The notes beneath the pieces are model-generated. The model did not search any database, was not told the DNA's origin, and saw nothing but the letters and a program-made list of their open reading frames with translations. A stretch of 64,000 nt of DNA from Bimuria novae-zelandiae CBS 107.79 (lineage: Eukaryota > Ascomycota > Dothideomycetes > Pleosporales > Didymosphaeriaceae), in NCBI GenBank assembly GCA_010015655.1, contig ML976702.1, positions 186,001 to 250,000 on the forward strand, given 5' to 3'. The position numbers were made by a program, and so were the translations under genes. Shown piece after piece: positions 60,577-64,000 of the stretch; positions within the stretch are counted from its first letter, which is position 1; every line of letters begins with the position of its first letter.

Positions 60577-62370
60577 TAAGCTAGCGTATATAGTTACCGC
60601 CCACATAGGGTTGCCGCCCACCCTACCAAAACACGACACCTGCACAAAACACGCGATATCTCTCTATAACGCTTATTAAAATAGACCCCCGCGAAGAATC
60701 TATATAATTAGCTATTAGCGATTTTAATGCTAGCGTTTATCTAAGCCTACGCGCTGTGGCAAAAGCCTATAATATTCTTTAATCTACCCTACGTAACTAG
60801 CTAGGTAGCGCGACAAACAGCGCAGTCTACTATTAAAATTAGTAGTAATTAACTTCTCTATAGGAGGACTTTCTAATAGAGTAGATTCTTAAAGAAGACG
60901 TGTGCGCCTGCCCTCCCTCTTACGCTTGCGCCTAAGAAATGGCTAATTAAATCCTGCGTATAAATGGCGACAACCAGCCTGTAGGCAAGCTCTGGATCTT
61001 ACACTTTATTCGCTAATAGCCACGCATCGCCTTAGTAGTTAGCAGAAAGCTAGAGGCTTAGAGAGCTAATATAGCGACTCTAGAGCAGGTGCGTGCCTTC
61101 CTAGAGCTCTATAAGTAGACTAGACGGCGGCTTAACGTACAGGCAGAGAATACCTATAATATAGACGAGACCGGCGTTGCCCTAGGGGTATGTACGAACA
61201 CTAGAGTACTCTCTAGTAGTTAGAAAAAGAAGGCTTATATTCGCTCTCTAGAGAATCGCGAGTGGGTCTTTATAATTAAGTCTATATTAGTAATAGGGCG
61301 GAAACTACGCTGCGCAGTTATCTTTAAGGGCTAGAGCCTATAAATAACCTAGTTCCCCTTGTCCTACGTACCTGACTGGATCTATACAACCTTAGAGAAC
61401 GGATGGACGTTAAATGCAATAGGTGTTAAGTGGCTATAGCGCATATTTCTACCTAAGATGGCTGTAGGTAATGGCTAGTACTAACTCCTTATTCTTGACG
61501 GCTATAGCAGCTATATTAATATTAAGTTTCTCTAGCTTTGTAAATAGCATTAAGTTAAACTCTTATACCTACCTGCGTATACCTTACACGTTTTATAGCT
61601 GCTAGATCTTGCTCCTTTCTCTGTTATTAAGTCTAGTTACTAACGCTAGATCTAGGAGCTTGCATTACTTAACGATGCCGCGCCTATTAAGAAGGAGCGC
61701 TTTATCGCCTGCTACTATTAAGCTAGGGAGGAAGGCTTTACAGAGCGTGTAATTTAAGCTGGCTAGTAGGCTGCTGGTATCTGCCCGCTTAATATTAATT
61801 AGGTACTTAGCTCGTCGCAGCTCTCTTAGAGGCCTACTACGCCTACGCATTAGCAGCAGCCTTAGTAGCAGCCTTAGAGCTTCTTCTCTACTCCTTAAGG
61901 CCCTAGAGATCTATACTTGGCTTAGCGCGAGGTGTAGAGCTGCGAGAACCTAGGTCGCAAGATAAGACTTCTCTTGCAAAAAGCAGGTAAGGCGCTAGTA
62001 GCTATAAATACTCGAGCTACAGGGCTTGAATTAGAGAAAAGACGCCTTAAATAGCAGCTAGAGACTACTAGCTCTTAGCGTCCTTAAAAGCGCGTTTAAG
62101 TAGATCTAAATTAACGCTTTATAAAGGTAGAGACTATTAGGGAGGCAATGCGCGCAGCTAAGGCCTTAGTAGCTTAGTAAAGTAGATATACTATAGAGGG
62201 AGCTGTAGAGACAGTAGTAGTAGCTATAGTAGTAGCTACTCTATAGTCTATGTGTATTACATGGCAATTGTAATAGGCGTTGTTAAGAAATCGCGTGTTT
62301 TGTGCAGGTGTCGCGTTTTGGTGGGGTGGGCGGTAACCCTATGTGGGCGGTGACTATATGCGCTAGCTTA
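60577..62370 (+). mobile_element. Transposon Y: pogo/DDE_1 element inserted in the TIR of X
   Basis: TIRs of about 85 bp: left AAGCTAGCGTATATAGTTAC to CACCTGCACAAAACACGCGA (from 60579), right the inverse (62283-62368). TA TSD at 60577-60578 and 62369-62370. The outermost 18 bases match those of X, so the two are one family with diverged TIR middles (ACCGCCCAC in Y, TCCTGCGCAC in X). Length about 1.8 kb. Confidence 0.82.
60740..62260 (+). pseudogene. Transposon Y transposase (pogo/DDE_1) remnant
   Basis: Plus-strand DDE_1 transposase. The N-terminal helix-turn-helix region is about 60740-61010 (NGDNQPVGKLWILHFI near 60965). The core retains all three catalytic Asp: YNIDETGVALGVCTNTRVLS (about 61150-61210), QLLILDGYSSYINI (about 61483-61525) and YTLHVLQLLDLAPFSVIKSS (about 61580-61640). 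VPDWIYTTLENGWTLNAIGV lies between the first two. A Gln-rich tail follows (QRPTTPTHQQQPQQQPQ with TAG codons read as Gln, about 61830-61890), then a Lys/Glu-rich coiled coil. Broken only by TAA/TAG stops; the copy is less mutated than X. Confidence 0.8.
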
Positions 62371-62384
62371 TATGCGCTAGCTTA

Positions 62385-62548
62385 TTGGTGGTTTCGTAAA
62401 ATCCCGCTACACATGTAATCTGGACGCTTGTTAGGTAATCGCTTCCTGCGCGTCATTTAACCCCACCTATTTTTTTGTATAATCGGATGCCGTACATAAA
62501 TTCATTCCCTTAAACGATACCTTGCTATTATCCTTAAGGGTTATCGTA
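62385..62548. other. 5' flank of the terminal damaged frame
   Basis: Moderately AT-rich stretch following the X insertion site; contains a poly-T tract and no frame. May be the promoter of the following frame, separated by X from whatever lay to its left. Confidence 0.35.
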
Positions 62549-64000
62549 ATGCTAGCTAAAAGTTATAAACGTAAGAGTACTTAGGTGTTTAAGGGGGGTA
62601 AGAATCCACCCTAGGCAACGCGGGTAGCTAAAAAGTCGCGTATAACGAAGTTACCTCGCAAAAAAACTCCTAAAAAAGTAAAGGCTAGGGCACCTTTATA
62701 AAAGATAGTAAATAAAGCTAATTATATAACTACTACTAAGGTAGCTAAGGCAGAGTAACTTAAAAATAAAAACGTTAAGGAGTAAGAGATATACCTAGAG
62801 AATAGCCTATTATTAGCCTAGCTAGGTCCTTTTATATAATAATTAGATAAGGAGCTTACTAAGGTAATTAATAAGACTTATGTAAGGTGTCGCTATAGAG
62901 CGTACTATAATAATAAGATAGTTAACGGCGTAGAGGATAGTAATTATAAGCAACTACTTAGTAGTCTAATAGCAGGTAAGATTTAGAGATAGGCTAATAG
63001 TGTTGTTATAGAGATAAGCACCTAGAAGAAAGTCTCTATTAAAAGCCTTACTATTATTATATATTTAAGTTAAACTTTAGTAAAGGATTACATAGTAAAC
63101 GCTTTTAAACGCGGGGAGAGTTACCTACGTTTTACTAACATAAAAACTAGCGTAAAAGAGTTACTATAATTAGCGCCCCTAGGGGCTACTGCGTGCATGG
63201 ATTTTAACTTAGTGCTGCTACTAGAGTTACCTTAGGTGCCTGCTTTAAGTTAGTCACGCGTAGGTGGCCCACAAGGCTCTTAGGTACGACTTACTACTAC
63301 TAACCGCTAACTCGCTGAGCTGCCAGACGTCATGGCGATTAACTAGATAGGCAATAGGCTAGCTATCCAAATACAGAACGCGTGGAGGTGCCAGAACACC
63401 ATGTGCTCGAACTACGCCCATGTGTGCTACTTTTAGCGTACTAAATCGTTGCTGGTGCGATTCTCCGATCATATGCCCGTCGAGGGCAATATAGTCGCCA
63501 TATGGGCCCGCGAGGTGTCGCTGCAAAGGTGTACAGTTACAGAGCCGTCAGACAACGTTCGGTTGATAATAGCAAGATCTCGTGGGTAGGCTGGGCGACG
63601 GCGGAGGAGGAGCGACTCTAACGGCAAGCCTATAATAAAAGATATACTTAAATTACTAATCGCGTTTATAGCAAGTTAATTAGTATAAAGTTAGCTATCT
63701 TAAAGATTGCCTGCCTAGTAGCGAGAACCTAATCGCCTACTAAATAACTTGCTAGTTTCGACGTAGGATCTATTAACTTATAGTAACGTAGAGGAGCTCT
63801 ACTATATGACACTGCTTTTCCTGTGGTGGTGGCTTAATAAGGGTCCACACAAAGATCGTAGAGATATAAGAAAGGTCTTTACTATAGTTAAGGATAATAG
63901 AATTAATATTAATATGCTTATAGATCCCTCGGAGGCTAGCATGCCGTATATCTTATAGTAAGAGGTGTGGAAGCTGCCGCCGCCTTTACTACTTAAACTT
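62549..64000 (+). pseudogene. Long RIP-damaged frame of unknown function with Cys-rich motif
   Basis: From ATG at 62549 one frame runs to the window end (about 484 codons) in which every interruption is TAA or TAG, the products of C-to-T changes at CAA/CAG or G-to-A at TGG; no TGA occurs. The start is strongly basic (MLAKSYKRKS, then KSRITKLPRKKTPKKVKARA). A GC-rich, little-mutated stretch at 63340-63600 encodes NAWRCQNTMCSNYAHVCYF, with Cys spaced as CxxxxCxxxxxxC, followed by VRFSDHMPVEGNIVAIWARE and EPSDNVRLIIARS. Such a Cys cluster could be a small zinc-binding motif. I do not recognise the family: it may be a repeated host gene or a transposon-borne gene hit by RIP. 3' end outside the window. 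Confidence 0.5.

Larger units (their letters stand above)
56503..62384 (-). mobile_element. Transposon X: pogo/DDE_1 element hosting Z and Y
   Basis: The left TIR starts TAAGCTAGCGCATATAGTTC and runs inward to CACCTGCACAAAACACGCGA (about 80 bp). The matching right TIR is broken in three parts: 58212-58265, 60566-60576 and 62371-62384 (TATGCGCTAGCTTA). Z (58266-60565) and Y (60577-62370) sit between these parts. Removing both restores a nearly complete TIR; only a TG dinucleotide is missing. TSD is TA. X proper is about 1.8 kb, with its transposase on the minus strand. Confidence 0.8.

Noticed and set aside
1..64000. tRNA, rRNA or riboswitch genes
   Set aside because: No cloverleaf-like segment with A and B boxes or rRNA-like sequence was noticed; this was a reading, not a covariance-model scan.

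Overview
The window looks like a filamentous ascomycete (Pezizomycotina, most likely a Dothideomycete-type genome; the class is inferred). It has short GC-normal gene islands with 51-65 bp GT..AG introns at both ends. Between them lies roughly 50 kb of AT-rich, TpA-rich sequence made almost entirely of nested transposable elements. The elements carry the signature of repeat-induced point mutation (RIP): differences between LTR partners are mostly C/T and G/A transitions, and reading frames are broken by dense TAA/TAG stops while TGA is rare.

Left island, 1-3.7 kb: the 3' part of a cytochrome P450 gene, broken by a frameshift and lacking the heme cysteine; an intact three-exon gene for a secreted HExxH protein resembling fungal conidiation-specific protein 13; and the C-terminal stub of an unrecognised minus-strand gene at the edge of the AT-rich block.

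Transposon block, 3.8-53.9 kb, as deduced from LTRs, target-site duplications (TSDs) and frames. Gypsy-1 (5' LTR 3834-4233) carries a Fot1/pogo element (5721-7869) and breaks off in RNase H at 10635. There Copia-A begins; it is itself split by Gypsy-450 (11136-23311, minus strand, containing Copia-C 11892-17100), a solo LTR (23782-24039), chromovirus Gypsy-2 (26153-32794) and pogo-1 (about 33372-35222), and it ends at 36730. Copia-B (36731-42945) follows. A second pogo transposase (pogo-2) then starts at about 42946 and is split by Gypsy-3 (44184-53347). Gypsy-3 contains a nearly unmutated solo LTR (48084-48509) and a short non-autonomous LTR element (49308-51233). No intact transposon gene was found.

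Right part, 53.9-64 kb: a two-exon minus-strand gene (54556-56266) for a 550-residue single-pass membrane protein with a C-terminal lysozyme/SLT-like domain. About 236 bp upstream of its start is a three-level nest of cut-and-paste elements: X (56503-62384) containing Z (PiggyBac-like, 58266-60565) and Y (60577-62370). X and Y belong to the same pogo/DDE_1 family, and Y sits inside a terminal inverted repeat of X. The last 1.45 kb is one long RIP-damaged frame of unknown function with a Cys-rich motif, cut by the window end.

The most unusual signal is a polarity in the mutations. In all six complete LTR pairs the outer end of each LTR is nearly pristine, while the inner end, next to the element body, is heavily mutated. 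Terminal inverted repeats of the DNA transposons and the solo LTRs are spared in the same way.
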